Shown piece after piece: positions 28,089-37,762 of a stretch of 64,000 nucleotides of DNA; the stretch's first letter is position 1, and the number at the start of each line of letters is the position of its first letter. Location: assembly GCF_020523825.1 (NCBI RefSeq), contig NZ_JAJALK010000016.1, positions 1 to 64,000 of the forward strand, in the 5' to 3' direction. This DNA comes from Methylobacterium brachiatum (GTDB lineage: Bacteria; Pseudomonadota; Alphaproteobacteria; Rhizobiales; Beijerinckiaceae). The position numbers and the translations under genes are program-made. The notes below the pieces were generated by a model. The model saw only the letters and a list, made by a program, of their open reading frames with translations. It did not search any database and was not told the DNA's origin.

Positions 28089-28643
28089 GTGGCAGGCAGC
28101 CGTTTCAGCACCGCGCGGGATTTGTTCGCCGCGTTCCCGAGCGCAGAGCGCGACTTTACCGCAGGGCCGACCGACGAGCCGCCACTTCCGTTCCTGGAGC
28201 GGGTGCGGCACAGCGAGACGCCGGAGGACGGGGTCAGCCTGCTGGCCTACGCCCTCGGGCGCCGCGAGGCGGTTTGGTGGGGTGCCCAGAGCGTGCGCCT
28301 CCTCTGTCGGATCGCGGTCGGCCAGGAGGATGCGCCGTTGCAGGCTGCCGAGAACTGGGTCCGCGACCCGGACGACCTGCTGCGCCGCGAGGCGCTGCGC
28401 CTGGGCATGACGAGCAACCAGCGACTCGCCACGCCCTGGGTGGCGCTCGCGGCGGGCTGGTCGGGCGGCAATGTCGGGCCGAGCGCTCAGGCTATCGTGC
28501 AGGCGACCCCGGAGATGACCCCAAGGGCCGTTCGGACAGCGGTCCTCGTAGCGCTTGCGACTGTCAGCGCGCGGGACCGTTCGAACCATCTTCAGGCTTG
28601 CATCGACCTCGGCGTATCGTTGATGCACCGTGGGACTCGGTGA
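28089..28643 (+). CDS. Conserved T6SS-linked protein (resembles DUF6931)
   Basis: A 184-residue, Ala/Leu-rich, probably helical cytoplasmic protein that begins at GTG 28089, 40 bases after vgrG. The LAYALGRREAVWWGAQSVRL motif near residue 53 and the LATPWVALAAGWSGG block near 113 recall the DUF6931 family, which I remember as recurring near vgrG/T6SS genes. This is recall, not a search. It sits between vgrG and tagH. A chaperone or adaptor role is possible but not shown. Confidence 0.6.
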   Translation: MAGSRFSTARDLFAAFPSAERDFTAGPTDEPPLPFLERVRHSETPEDGVSLLAYALGRREAVWWGAQSVRLLCRIAVGQEDAPLQAAENWVRDPDDLLRREALRLGMTSNQRLATPWVALAAGWSGGNVGPSAQAIVQATPEMTPRAVRTAVLVALATVSARDRSNHLQACIDLGVSLMHRGTR

Positions 28644-28856
28644 CCGCACGGGCCGAGCCCGCGCGTGAATGCGCACCACCCTCGCCGCGGTCGCGCGAAG
28701 GTGGCACACTGGACGCCATCCGGAGCAATCCGCTCCCAGAGGCAACCCGGTGCGACGTGCGAGTTCCCCCGCTTCGTCGCGGCTGTGTGTGGTAGGAACA
28801 GGGAACGCGAGTTGCACCGCGCTGCGCGTGGCCCAGTGTGGCCATCGGAACGGACG

Positions 28857-30230
28857 ATGACACTCACCCTTCAGATTGAGAATTTTACCGTCCTTCCCGA
28901 CGGGGGCCCGCTCAGCATCAGCCTGTCGGGCAAGCGTGGGATCGACATCGGCCGCGATCAGTACCTCGATTGGACGCTCCCCGATCCGGACCGCGTAATC
29001 TCCGGCAAACACGCCGAGATACGCCACCGGGACGGAGGCTTCTGGCTGCGGGACGTCTCTCGCAACGGCGTGTTCGTGAACCGCAACGCGCAGCGCCTGC
29101 AGGAAGCCTACCAGCTGAAGGACGGGGACCGCATTCAGATCGGCCAGTACGTTATCCTCGCCCGGATCGACGGCGCGGCCGCCCACGCGCAGGCCTCGCC
29201 TTCGGTGCGCCCGGCCGCGGCACAGGATTATTGGGACGTGGCCGCCGAAACTCCGTCGGTCCCGAGTCATCACCTCAGGTCGCCCGACGCGCTTCGTCCC
29301 GTCCGCCCCGACTTTGTCGATTGGCTGGTCGACCTCCCGGAGCCCGCGGGCCTGGCCGGCACCCGCCCATCGGAAGGGCCCGGCGCAGTGCCGGATTGGG
29401 AAGTTCCGAAACCCACGCCGTTACCCGTCCCGCGGCGCCCCCCAGAGCCACCCTTCCCGACGCCCGCTTTCGATCCTCCGGTGGTCGCACCCCAGAGTCC
29501 CACGTCTCCGGTCCGCGTAGCCCCGGCCTCACCCCCAGAGATCCCGTCTGCGAGCGATCCCTGGGCCGTGTCCGACGGGGCTCGATTTGCGGGTGCACCG
29601 GGGCCCTCCTCGCCCCCCGCCGCGGAACCGTCGAGGTCTGGGAGTGCCGACCTCGACGCCGACACGTTCGTCCGGCGCTTCGCCGCCGGCCTCGGCATCC
29701 CGCCCGAGATCCTCGCGTGGCAGGACGCTGGGGACCTCGCCGAGGAAGCGGGCGCAATTCTGCGCCTGAATGCGGAGAACGTGAAACAGCTGCTGGCCGC
29801 TCGGACCGAATCGAAGCGCGCGGCCAGAGCCGCGAACCAGACGACGATCCAGGCGCTCGACAACAACCCTCTGAAGTTCTCGCCGACGGTCGACGACGCC
29901 CTGCGCATCATGATGGGCCGCCCGTCGAGCGGTTACCTCGAAGCACGGCGGGCAATGGAGGTGAGCTTCCGCGACCTCAAGACCCATCAGATCAAGACCT
30001 ACGCGGCCATGCAGAACGCCCTCCGCCTCCTGGCGGAGGAACTGAGCCCCGAGGGTATCGTGGCGTCCGACGAGAAGGACCGTGGCCTCGGTGGGCTGCT
30101 CGGCTCGCGCAAGGCGCGCCTCTGGGACATCTACACGACGCGCTGGGATGCTCTGGCCTCGCTGCACGACGAGGGCATGGTCGATGCCTTCATGGTGTTC
30201 TTCGCGGACTGCTACGACAAGGTTCGGTAG
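28857..30230 (+). CDS. tagH: T6SS FHA-domain protein TagH/Fha
   Basis: A 457-residue forkhead-associated protein that binds phosphothreonine targets of PpkA and promotes T6SS assembly. The N-terminal FHA domain (about 1-100) has IDIGRDQYLDWTLPD, then ISGKHAEIRH and LRDVSRNGVFVN, including the canonical GR, S..H and N residues. A long Pro-rich linker (about 110-260) leads to the T6SS-specific C-terminal domain, with NPLKFSPTVDDALRIMMG and the ending FFADCYDKVR. The ATG at 28857 is chosen because the FHA fold begins there; the longer frame upstream is unconserved. Confidence 0.9.
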   Translation: MTLTLQIENFTVLPDGGPLSISLSGKRGIDIGRDQYLDWTLPDPDRVISGKHAEIRHRDGGFWLRDVSRNGVFVNRNAQRLQEAYQLKDGDRIQIGQYVILARIDGAAAHAQASPSVRPAAAQDYWDVAAETPSVPSHHLRSPDALRPVRPDFVDWLVDLPEPAGLAGTRPSEGPGAVPDWEVPKPTPLPVPRRPPEPPFPTPAFDPPVVAPQSPTSPVRVAPASPPEIPSASDPWAVSDGARFAGAPGPSSPPAAEPSRSGSADLDADTFVRRFAAGLGIPPEILAWQDAGDLAEEAGAILRLNAENVKQLLAARTESKRAARAANQTTIQALDNNPLKFSPTVDDALRIMMGRPSSGYLEARRAMEVSFRDLKTHQIKTYAAMQNALRLLAEELSPEGIVASDEKDRGLGGLLGSRKARLWDIYTTRWDALASLHDEGMVDAFMVFFADCYDKVR

Positions 30231-30574
30231 CTGGGCGGGCGCGGACGGCCGTCCTTCGTGCCGTGACCGGAAGTACACAGGCGCCCCGAAATCATGGGGA
30301 TATATGGCGGATGTGATACTTACGGATCCGAGATCGATAGTCCTAGGGGAACCAGAGCATTGGCCCTGACGTAAAAAGTCGTTATGCCTGCCTTCGCGCC
30401 AAGCAGCGAACCGAGCGGACCCATGTGAGCGACTCGCTGGTGCACTTGGAGCATCGTCCCGAAAAGCGTTCACCAGCTCTCGGGACAAACTACGCAGAGT
30501 CAAAAATCTGGAGCATCGCCCCGGTCCGGGTTTTCGGCCCGATGCTCCGGGGCGCATTGGGAGAGCGGGCGGCG
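30231..30574. other. Intergenic region between tagH and tssK
   Basis: About 340 bases with no gene inside an otherwise tight operon. The right part carries a repeat cluster (30448-30548); the left part shows nothing recognisable. Confidence 0.5.
30448..30548. repeat. Intergenic repeat with GGAGCATCG direct and inverted copies
   Basis: GGAGCATCG occurs at 30448-30456 and 30510-30518, and its reverse complement CGATGCTCC at 30540-30548. The second and third copies can form a nine-base-pair stem just before the tssK start. TCCCGAAAAGCG and GGTTTTCGGC inside it resemble the dispersed intergenic palindromes I recall from Methylobacterium genomes. Confidence 0.5.
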
Positions 30575-31912
30575 ATGTCCTGGCGCAACAAGGTGATCTG
30601 GACCGAAGGGCTGTTCCTTCGACCACATCATCTTCAGCAGCACGACCGGTACGTCGAGGGCCTGGTTGAGAGCAGGACCCGCAACGTCACCCCGTACCCC
30701 TGGGGGTTCTCGTCGCTGGAGATAGACCGCGACCTCGCACAGCAGAGCCGGTTTGCCGTGCGCCGTGCTGCCGGGATCATGCCGGACGGCACCCCCTTCG
30801 ACATCCCAGCCGAGATGCCGCCGCCGCCCCCGATCGAGGTTCCAGAAAGTGCCGGCAAGTACTTGGTCTGGCTGACCCTGCCGGTGGGCGCCCCTAATAC
30901 GCGCGAGGTCGAGAGCGCCGAGGCCGACAGCGCCAGCCGCTTCGTGCCCGCCAACGTCCGACTGATCGACACGACCTCGGCCCTGCGGATCGAGGAGGAG
31001 ATCGAGGTAGCCCAGCCACGCCTCGCCTACGAACTCCGCAAAACCGCCAAACCCGGCTACGTCGCCCTGGCGATCGCTCGCATCGTCGAGGTGCGCGACC
31101 GGGCCATCGTCTTCGACGAGACCTTCGCTCCGCCGGTCCTTACCAGTTCGAGCCATCCGGTGGTGCATGGCTGGATCGAGCGAGTCATAGGCTGGGTCGA
31201 GAACAAGCTGGAGGAACTCGCACGCTACGCCGCCGACCCGACCGCGGGCGGCGGCCTGCAGAGCGCGGACTACTTCATCCTGCAGTTGCTCAACCGGCAC
31301 ATCCCGGTCCTGCAGCATTTCGCAGCGTCCCGCTTCGTGCACCCCGAGCGGCTCTACGAGGAGTTGCTGCGCTTGGCCGGCGAACTCGCAACCTTCACCA
31401 CCGCGGACCGGCGCGCCCGTACCTACCCGGCCTACGATCACGACGACTTAGAGACCGTGTTCATGCCGGTCCTGCGCGACATCCAGGATTTCCTCTCGGC
31501 ACAGCTCGGCCGCAGGGCCATCCGGCTGCCGATCGTCGAGCGGGCGTCGAACGCTTTCGTCTCGATGATCCGGGACCGCAACCTGTTCCGCAACGCGAGC
31601 CTCGTCCTCGAGGTCGCAGCGCGTCGGCCACTCACCGAGATCCAGTCCGAGTTTCCGCACCTGTTCAAGGTCGGCCCGAACACGCAGATGAGCGAGATCG
31701 TGCACGCCAACCTGCCCGGTGTGCCGCTTGTGCACTTGCCGACTCCGCCGCCGCAGATCCGGGCGATCACCGATCACGTATATTTCCTGCTCGACCGGCA
31801 ATCGCCGCTGTGGCCCGAGTTCTCGGTGGCAAGCTCGATCGGGATGCATTTCTCCGGTGATTGGCCACAGCTCGAACTGGAGCTGTGGGCGGTGCTGGAC
31901 GTCCGGCGATGA
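30575..31912 (+). CDS. tssK: T6SS baseplate subunit TssK
   Basis: A 445-residue trimeric baseplate protein that links the wedge to TssL and TssM. The N-terminus MSWRNKVIWTEGLFLRPHHL is diagnostic, and the ATG at 30575 is chosen on this basis; the 50 codons upstream in frame come from the intergenic repeat. FVPANVRLIDTTSALRIEEE and the C-terminal HANLPGVPLVHLPTPPPQI also fit. The C-terminal end QLELELWAVLDVRR is typical. Its stop overlaps the tssL ATG. Confidence 0.95.
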   Translation: MSWRNKVIWTEGLFLRPHHLQQHDRYVEGLVESRTRNVTPYPWGFSSLEIDRDLAQQSRFAVRRAAGIMPDGTPFDIPAEMPPPPPIEVPESAGKYLVWLTLPVGAPNTREVESAEADSASRFVPANVRLIDTTSALRIEEEIEVAQPRLAYELRKTAKPGYVALAIARIVEVRDRAIVFDETFAPPVLTSSSHPVVHGWIERVIGWVENKLEELARYAADPTAGGGLQSADYFILQLLNRHIPVLQHFAASRFVHPERLYEELLRLAGELATFTTADRRARTYPAYDHDDLETVFMPVLRDIQDFLSAQLGRRAIRLPIVERASNAFVSMIRDRNLFRNASLVLEVAARRPLTEIQSEFPHLFKVGPNTQMSEIVHANLPGVPLVHLPTPPPQIRAITDHVYFLLDRQSPLWPEFSVASSIGMHFSGDWPQLELELWAVLDVRR

Positions 31913-33357
31913 GCGATCCGTTCGGCCGGAGCGATCGGACGATTATCCTGCCTGACCCAGGCGGGCGCGGGCGGGTGCCCGATCCGATGCCCGCCGCTCC
32001 GGCGGCCCGTTCGGGCCAGGCCTCTCCCCATCAGGCCCCTCCCCTCCAGGCCGCCCCCTACCGGCCGCAGGCGCCGGCACCGCCACAGGACGACTGGGCA
32101 ACCTCCGATCTCTCCGCCCGCCGCCCGCCCGCGGAGCCATCCGGGCGCGCTTTGGTCATGAAGCGGGATGTGGTGGTGGCGCCCAACGCCAACCCGCTCC
32201 TGCGCGCGGCCGCTCCCCTGATGCTGCTGCTCGGGCGGCTGCGCGTGCAGCTCTCCACAGCCTCGTTCTCGAACCTGATGGAGCAGGTTGCTGCCAGCAT
32301 CGAGGATCTCGAGAAGGATGCTCGCGCGGCCGGGGTATCCGCCGAGCAGGTGCGTGCCGCGAAGTACATCGTCTGCGCCACCGCCGACGACATCGTTCAG
32401 AACATCCCCACCGACGAGCGGCACGTCTGGACCCAGTACAGCATGCTGAGCCGTTTCTTCGGCGAGCGCGTCGGCGGCGTGCGCTTCTTCGAGGAACTCG
32501 ACAGGGCCAAGGTCGACCCGATCGGCAACTACGACCTGCTGGAGCTGATCCACGCATGCCTCGGCATCGGCTTCCAGGGCGTTCACCGCACGGGCGGAGG
32601 CGGCGCAGCGAACCTCCAGCGGATCCAGCGTGAGCTCTACGAACTGCTCCGTCGGACCCGCAGCGTCGATCGCGAGGTCTCGCCGCGCTGGCAGGGGCAG
32701 ATCATTCCGCCCGAGGCCAAACGCTTCCACGTGCCGCTCTGGGCCGCGGGTTCCGTCGTCGGCGCGGTGCTGCTCGGCCTTTTCCTGCTCCTACGCCTGC
32801 TCCTCGTCGGGAACGCTGAAGGCGCCGCCGCGGAACTCACCCTGCTCCACCCGATGACGGAGATCAGCATCCAGCGGCGGGTCTACGCCCCACCGCCCCC
32901 ACCGCCCCCACCGCAGCCGGAGAGTCAGGCCGGCCGGTTCCAAGACGCGCTGAAGGCGGAGATCAACGACAACGCAATCGCCGTGATCGAGTCCGGCAAC
33001 CAAATCGTCCTGCGCGTGGCCGCGGCGCTGTTCCCGCCAGCGGACGCCCGGGTCAAGCCCACGTTCGTCCCCCTGCTGCAACGCCTCGCCGGCCTGTTGG
33101 AAAAGGGCGCGGGCTCGATCAAGGTCATGGGCCATACCGACGCGATCCCGATCAAGACGGTCCTGTTCCCGTCGAACTTCGTCCTGTCCGAAGCGCGAGC
33201 GAAGGCGGTCGCCGCCGTCCTCAGGTCCGGTTTGTCGAAACCCGACCGCTTAGCGGTCGAGGGCAAGGGCGCGGACACGCCAATCGCCAGCAACAAGACG
33301 CCGGAGGGCCGAGCCCGCAATCGGCGCGTGGACATCGTTGTCCAGCGCGAGCGCTGA
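31909..33357 (+). CDS. tssL: T6SS membrane protein TssL with C-terminal OmpA domain
   Basis: A 482-residue inner-membrane subunit. A Pro-rich N-terminal tail (1-80) precedes the DotU-like cytoplasmic domain (about 95-270), with KYIVCATADDIVQN and SRFFGERVGGVRFFEELDR. One transmembrane helix lies at about 274-300 (WAAGSVVGAVLLGLFLLLRL). A proline run (APPPPPPPPQP) and a periplasmic OmpA domain (about 345-482) with MGHTDAIPIK and NRRVDIVVQRE follow. TssL proteins with this peptidoglycan-binding domain are 'specialised' TssLs. It overlaps tssK and precedes tssM. Confidence 0.93.
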   Translation: MSDPFGRSDRTIILPDPGGRGRVPDPMPAAPAARSGQASPHQAPPLQAAPYRPQAPAPPQDDWATSDLSARRPPAEPSGRALVMKRDVVVAPNANPLLRAAAPLMLLLGRLRVQLSTASFSNLMEQVAASIEDLEKDARAAGVSAEQVRAAKYIVCATADDIVQNIPTDERHVWTQYSMLSRFFGERVGGVRFFEELDRAKVDPIGNYDLLELIHACLGIGFQGVHRTGGGGAANLQRIQRELYELLRRTRSVDREVSPRWQGQIIPPEAKRFHVPLWAAGSVVGAVLLGLFLLLRLLLVGNAEGAAAELTLLHPMTEISIQRRVYAPPPPPPPPQPESQAGRFQDALKAEINDNAIAVIESGNQIVLRVAAALFPPADARVKPTFVPLLQRLAGLLEKGAGSIKVMGHTDAIPIKTVLFPSNFVLSEARAKAVAAVLRSGLSKPDRLAVEGKGADTPIASNKTPEGRARNRRVDIVVQRER

Positions 33358-33444
33358 GGCCGTTGTGCGGGACGCGGCGGGAGAGAAGGGCCGGGACACT
33401 GTCCGGCGGGAGGCTCTGGTGCGGGGCCGCATCGAGGTTTCGGG

Positions 33445-36400
33445 GTGATGACGTTACAGGCGTGGATATGGCGCGCAGCCCTGGTTCTTGGCGGACTCAG
33501 CCTGTCGGCCCTGATCTGGTGGGCAGGCCCGCTCCTGGCCATCGCCGATGCGCGCCCCCTGGAGGCGGCGTGGCCCCGCGCCCTCCTCTGTGCGCTCGTC
33601 GTAGGTGGGGTGGCCGCCGCGATGGGCTGGGATTGGCACTCGCGCCGGAAGGCAACGCGCGCGCTCCAGGCCGAGATCGCCAGTCCCGAGGCCGAGGCCG
33701 GCGACGGAACGGTCCTCCAGGAACGGATGGGCGATGCGCTCGCGACGCTGAAGAAGGCGCGGGGCGGCAAGAGCGGCTATCTCTACGACCTGCCGTGGTA
33801 CGTCATCATCGGGCCGCCTGGAGCGGGTAAGACCACCGCCCTTGTCCGCTCCGGCCTCAAGTTTCCGCTGGCGAAGGGGCGGACCCCGGAGGCCGTCGCC
33901 GGCATCGGAGGCACGCGGTATTGCGACTGGTGGTTCACCGAGGACGCCGTACTGATCGATACGGCTGGACGCTACACCACCCAGGATTCCTCCCCCAAGG
34001 GCGATCGGTCGAGTTGGCTTGCTTTCCTCGATCTGCTCCGACGTGCGCGTCCGCGCCAACCGATCAACGGCGTCCTCGTCGCGATCAGCATTGAGGATCT
34101 GCTGATAGGTGGTGATGACGGCGTCGAAGCACACGCCTCCGCAGTGCGGGCCCGCCTGATCGAGTTGCACAACCACCTGAAGGTCGATTTCCCGGTCTAC
34201 GTAATCTTCACGAAGGCGGACCTCATCGCCGGCTTCAGCGAATTCTTCGGTCAGCTCTCCGAAGCCGAGCGGCAGATGGTCTGGGGCCATACCTTCCAGA
34301 CGGCCGACAAGACGCGCAACATGGTCGGTGAGGTGCCGGCGGAGTTTGATGCTCTGGTCGAGCGCCTCAACGAATGGATGCCCGACCGCCTCCAGGACGA
34401 GGTGGCGCCGACCGCCCGGGTAGTCCTGTTCGGCTTCCCGAGCCAGATGGCAGCGATCCGCGGACGGGTGGTCGATTTCCTCGGCCGGGTTTTTGAGCCG
34501 AGCCGTTTCCACGTCAACGCAACGCTGCGCGGATTCTACTTTACGTCGGGCACGCAAGAAGGCACGCCGATTGACCAACTCATCGGTGCGCTCTCGCGCA
34601 GCTTCGGCTCGCAGGACGTCAGCGCCGCGGCTTATTCCGGCCGCGGTCGGAGCTATTTCCTGACCGATCTTCTGAGGAAGGTCGTGATCGGCGAGGCGGG
34701 CTGGGTCTCGACCAACCGCGCCGCGATGCGCCGGGCGAACCTTCTGCGGCTTGGCACCTACGCAGGCTTGGCGCTCGGCGCTGCGCTGCTTGTTGGGCTG
34801 TGGTGGACGAGCTTCCTGCGCAATGGACAGTTGATCACACTCACCAGCAGCCTGACGAGCAAGTACCGCGCCGACGCCACCGAGACGCTGCGCGAGCCGG
34901 TCGTGGCAGACCGCAATTTCTCGAAGGTCTTGCCGCTGCTCAACGCGCTGCGCTACCTGCCGACGGGCTACGCGAGCCGGGGGGAAGGCGAGCCGATCAT
35001 GGCGACCTTCGGCCTCAGCCAGCGGCCGCGGTTGCGATCGGCTGCCGAGACGGCCTACCGGGCGGGCCTTGAGCGCCTGTTCCGACCACGCCTCATCTTC
35101 CGCTTGGAGGAGCAGCTTGAGGCCAATCGCGCCAATCCCGGCTTCATCTACGAGGCGCTGAAGGTCTACCTGATGCTGGGCGGCCGCGCCGAGGTGCCGC
35201 TCGACAGGAACCTCGTCGTGGGGTGGTTCCGGCGGGACTGGACCGAGAACCTTTATCCAGGCGCAGGCTTTGCGCGAGGCCGGCAGCTTTTGGAGGATCA
35301 CCTCCAAGCGATGCTGGACCTCGACGACGGCAGCACGCCCCTCGTCACAGTAAACCAAGCCCTGATCGAGGACAGCCAGCGTACGCTCGCCCGGCTCAGC
35401 GTCGCCGAGCGCACCTACGAAGTCCTTAAGTCCGAAGCGCGGCCGGCGACGGCCCGCGACTGGACGGCAGCGAAGGCCGCCGGCCCCGATGCCGGTCTCG
35501 TCTTCGAAGCTGCCGGCGGGGCCGACCTCGACAGCGTACGGGTGCCGTTCTTTTTCACTTACGACGGGTTCCTCAACGCGTTCATCGACCGGTTCGGCGA
35601 CGCTCAGGACATCGCTGAGCGCGACCGTTGGGTCCTGGGACCAGCCGGCGAGCAACAATCCGTCCGAGCCCAATATGGCTCCCTGTTCGGTGACCTCATG
35701 AAGGTCTACGCCCGCGAATTCCAGCAGGCCTGGACCGGCGCGCTGCGGCGGCTGAAAGTCCGCCCGCTCGCCGCCGACAAACCGCGTTACGTCGCCCTCC
35801 AGGCTATCGCGGCTCCGACTTCGCCGTTCCGGCAAATCCTCGAATCGATCCGCGACGAGACGCGGCTGACGCGCGAACGGCCGGCGGGAGCCATAGACCA
35901 CACCAAGGCTGCGGCCAGCGCGGTGGCGAAATCCCTAGAGCAGCGCGTCGGTTCCGCCATGCCGATGGGCACCGGCGACGCGGTCGTCGCCCTCGGACGG
36001 AATGTGGCCGGCACCGCAATCTCGGCCAGCGGCATGGCACCGGTCGAGCGCTTCGCGATGCCGGCAAATCAAGCGCCCGGGGCCAACATCGAGGCGGCCT
36101 TCCGGCCGTTCCAAGTCCTGACCGAGGGCGATCCGGGCCGCCGCACCACGGACGCGCTCGTCAACGTGCTCAACGAGATTAAGAACGCCGCGCTGGAGGC
36201 CACGAACCCGAACCAAGCGGCGGTCGCCAACAATACGCTTGTTACCCAGACCGCAGCCCTCCGGGCCCTCGCCGCGCGCTTCCCTGCTCCGTTTGAGGCG
36301 ATGATCCGCCAGATCGCGGCCGAGTTCGAGGGCAGCGCGGCGGGCGCTGCCGTGTCGCAGATCGGCAAGTCGCTGGCCGACGAGGTGATTCGCGACTGTG

Positions 36401-37071
36401 CCCAGATTGCGATGAACCGCTACCCGTTCGCGCGCACGAGCGACCGCGAGGTGCCGCTCGCCGATTTCGCCAAACTGTTCGGTCCCAACGGCGCATTCGA
36501 CAAATTCTTCACGCAGAATCTCGCCAACCGCACCGACCGCTCGCGGCCGCAATGGACGTGGCGGATCGACGATCAGGTCGCCCGCAGCTTTTCGGCAGCG
36601 ACGCTGCGAGAGTTCCAGCGGGCCGCGGAGATCCGCGAGACCTTCTTCTCTACGGGCGGCACGATGCCCTCGGTCACCTTCTCCGTGACGCCCCTGACGC
36701 TTGCCGGCGAGGCCGGACAGATCAAGCTCGATGTGAACGGCAGCGTCGTCACCATGCAGGGTGGTGTCGCCCCGGCCACGGCCGTGCAGTGGCCGGGTCC
36801 AGCGGTGCCGGGCAGGACGGTGCTTCAGGTGGAAGGACCGCCGAGCTTCTTCGGCAATTCGAGCGGACCAAGTACCGTGGCCGAGAGGACTGGCGCGTGG
36901 TCGCTGTTCCGGTTGCTCGATTCGGGGTCTGTACTCAAACAGGGAGACGCCGTCGTTGCTACCCTGGCCGCCGGGACGCGGCAGGTCTCGTACAAGTTTG
37001 AAGTGAACACCTCGCAGAATCCGCTCGCGCTGCCGGCCTTGCGCGAGTTCCGCTGCCCGACGGGGATCTGA
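33445..37071 (+). CDS. tssM: T6SS membrane-complex protein TssM (IcmF)
   Basis: A 1208-residue inner-membrane channel protein. Two N-terminal helices (about 8-34 and 44-61) and a third at about 432-458 flank a cytoplasmic NTPase-like domain with Walker A GPPGAGKT at 123-130 and VLIDTAGRY near 170. The long periplasmic part contains the IcmF-related region with REFQQAWTGALRRL and the C-terminal VDUF domain. Walker A is intact here; some TssMs lack it. It is spaced 87 bases from tssL and directly precedes tagF. Confidence 0.95.
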   Translation: MMTLQAWIWRAALVLGGLSLSALIWWAGPLLAIADARPLEAAWPRALLCALVVGGVAAAMGWDWHSRRKATRALQAEIASPEAEAGDGTVLQERMGDALATLKKARGGKSGYLYDLPWYVIIGPPGAGKTTALVRSGLKFPLAKGRTPEAVAGIGGTRYCDWWFTEDAVLIDTAGRYTTQDSSPKGDRSSWLAFLDLLRRARPRQPINGVLVAISIEDLLIGGDDGVEAHASAVRARLIELHNHLKVDFPVYVIFTKADLIAGFSEFFGQLSEAERQMVWGHTFQTADKTRNMVGEVPAEFDALVERLNEWMPDRLQDEVAPTARVVLFGFPSQMAAIRGRVVDFLGRVFEPSRFHVNATLRGFYFTSGTQEGTPIDQLIGALSRSFGSQDVSAAAYSGRGRSYFLTDLLRKVVIGEAGWVSTNRAAMRRANLLRLGTYAGLALGAALLVGLWWTSFLRNGQLITLTSSLTSKYRADATETLREPVVADRNFSKVLPLLNALRYLPTGYASRGEGEPIMATFGLSQRPRLRSAAETAYRAGLERLFRPRLIFRLEEQLEANRANPGFIYEALKVYLMLGGRAEVPLDRNLVVGWFRRDWTENLYPGAGFARGRQLLEDHLQAMLDLDDGSTPLVTVNQALIEDSQRTLARLSVAERTYEVLKSEARPATARDWTAAKAAGPDAGLVFEAAGGADLDSVRVPFFFTYDGFLNAFIDRFGDAQDIAERDRWVLGPAGEQQSVRAQYGSLFGDLMKVYAREFQQAWTGALRRLKVRPLAADKPRYVALQAIAAPTSPFRQILESIRDETRLTRERPAGAIDHTKAAASAVAKSLEQRVGSAMPMGTGDAVVALGRNVAGTAISASGMAPVERFAMPANQAPGANIEAAFRPFQVLTEGDPGRRTTDALVNVLNEIKNAALEATNPNQAAVANNTLVTQTAALRALAARFPAPFEAMIRQIAAEFEGSAAGAAVSQIGKSLADEVIRDCAQIAMNRYPFARTSDREVPLADFAKLFGPNGAFDKFFTQNLANRTDRSRPQWTWRIDDQVARSFSAATLREFQRAAEIRETFFSTGGTMPSVTFSVTPLTLAGEAGQIKLDVNGSVVTMQGGVAPATAVQWPGPAVPGRTVLQVEGPPSFFGNSSGPSTVAERTGAWSLFRLLDSGSVLKQGDAVVATLAAGTRQVSYKFEVNTSQNPLALPALREFRCPTGI

Positions 37072-37072
37072 C

Positions 37073-37762
37073 GTGCCCTGCTGCCTCTACGGCAAACTCC
37101 CGGCGCGGCGCGATTTCATCGCAATGGCGATGCCGCATGCCGTCCTAAATGCCTGGGAGCCGTGGCTTCAGGGCGCCATCTCGGCGAGTCGGCACGGGAT
37201 GGGCGCTGGCTGGACCGCGGCTTACTTGCGTGCGCCGATCTGGCGGTTCTGGCTCGGTGCCGACATCGCGGGCGAAGCTCTGCTCGGGGCCCTCATGCCT
37301 TCGGCCGATGGGGTCGGGCGCTATTTCCCACTGACTCTGTTCTGCCGTGCGGACCACCCCGAGGGTCTGCCACCGCCGGAGGTCGAGCCATTCGAGAGCT
37401 GGTTCGGATCGGCCGAGTCCTTTCTGCTGTCAACACTCTCGCAGGATGTGGCCTTCGAAGCAGTGACGGCGGGCCTCGCGGCCCTGCCGGAGGCTTTCCC
37501 CCCAGGCCTGCCCGCATCGGTCGCGGGAATCTTTCGGCTGCGCGGCCAAGCGTGGGCCGGGCCGGTCGAGGCGGGCGACGTCGCGGCGGCTCTCAGCCGT
37601 GTGCGCCCGCTCGCTCGTTCCGGACTGTATGCGGGCATGAGCTACTGGTGGACGGCTGGCGGCGCGGGGTTCCCGGCGCTCGCGCTCACCTGCCGGGGCA
37701 TGCCCGATCCCCACCTCTTCTCCGGCTTCCTCACGGGGCGGTTCGATGCCCACGAAACCTGA
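37073..37762 (+). CDS. tagF: T6SS post-translational repressor TagF
   Basis: A 229-residue TagF-domain protein. In Pseudomonas and Agrobacterium it restrains T6SS firing independently of, or by binding, Fha. Signatures are LYGKLPARRDFI at residues 5-16, WRFWLGADIAG near 57, and GVGRYFPLTLF near 80. It is a stand-alone TagF, not fused to PppA, but the two genes overlap by 17 bases (37746-37762), so the regulatory pair is probably co-translated. The start is GTG one base after the tssM stop. Confidence 0.9.
   Translation: MPCCLYGKLPARRDFIAMAMPHAVLNAWEPWLQGAISASRHGMGAGWTAAYLRAPIWRFWLGADIAGEALLGALMPSADGVGRYFPLTLFCRADHPEGLPPPEVEPFESWFGSAESFLLSTLSQDVAFEAVTAGLAALPEAFPPGLPASVAGIFRLRGQAWAGPVEAGDVAAALSRVRPLARSGLYAGMSYWWTAGGAGFPALALTCRGMPDPHLFSGFLTGRFDAHET

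Noticed and set aside
32890..32930. Tandem CCACCGCCCC repeats in tssL as a possible repeat array
   Set aside because: They encode the proline hinge of TssL and are explained by the protein.
33454..35901. 815-codon minus-strand frame opposite tssM
   Set aside because: Antisense shadow of a clear IcmF/TssM gene; no ribosome site or recognisable motif.
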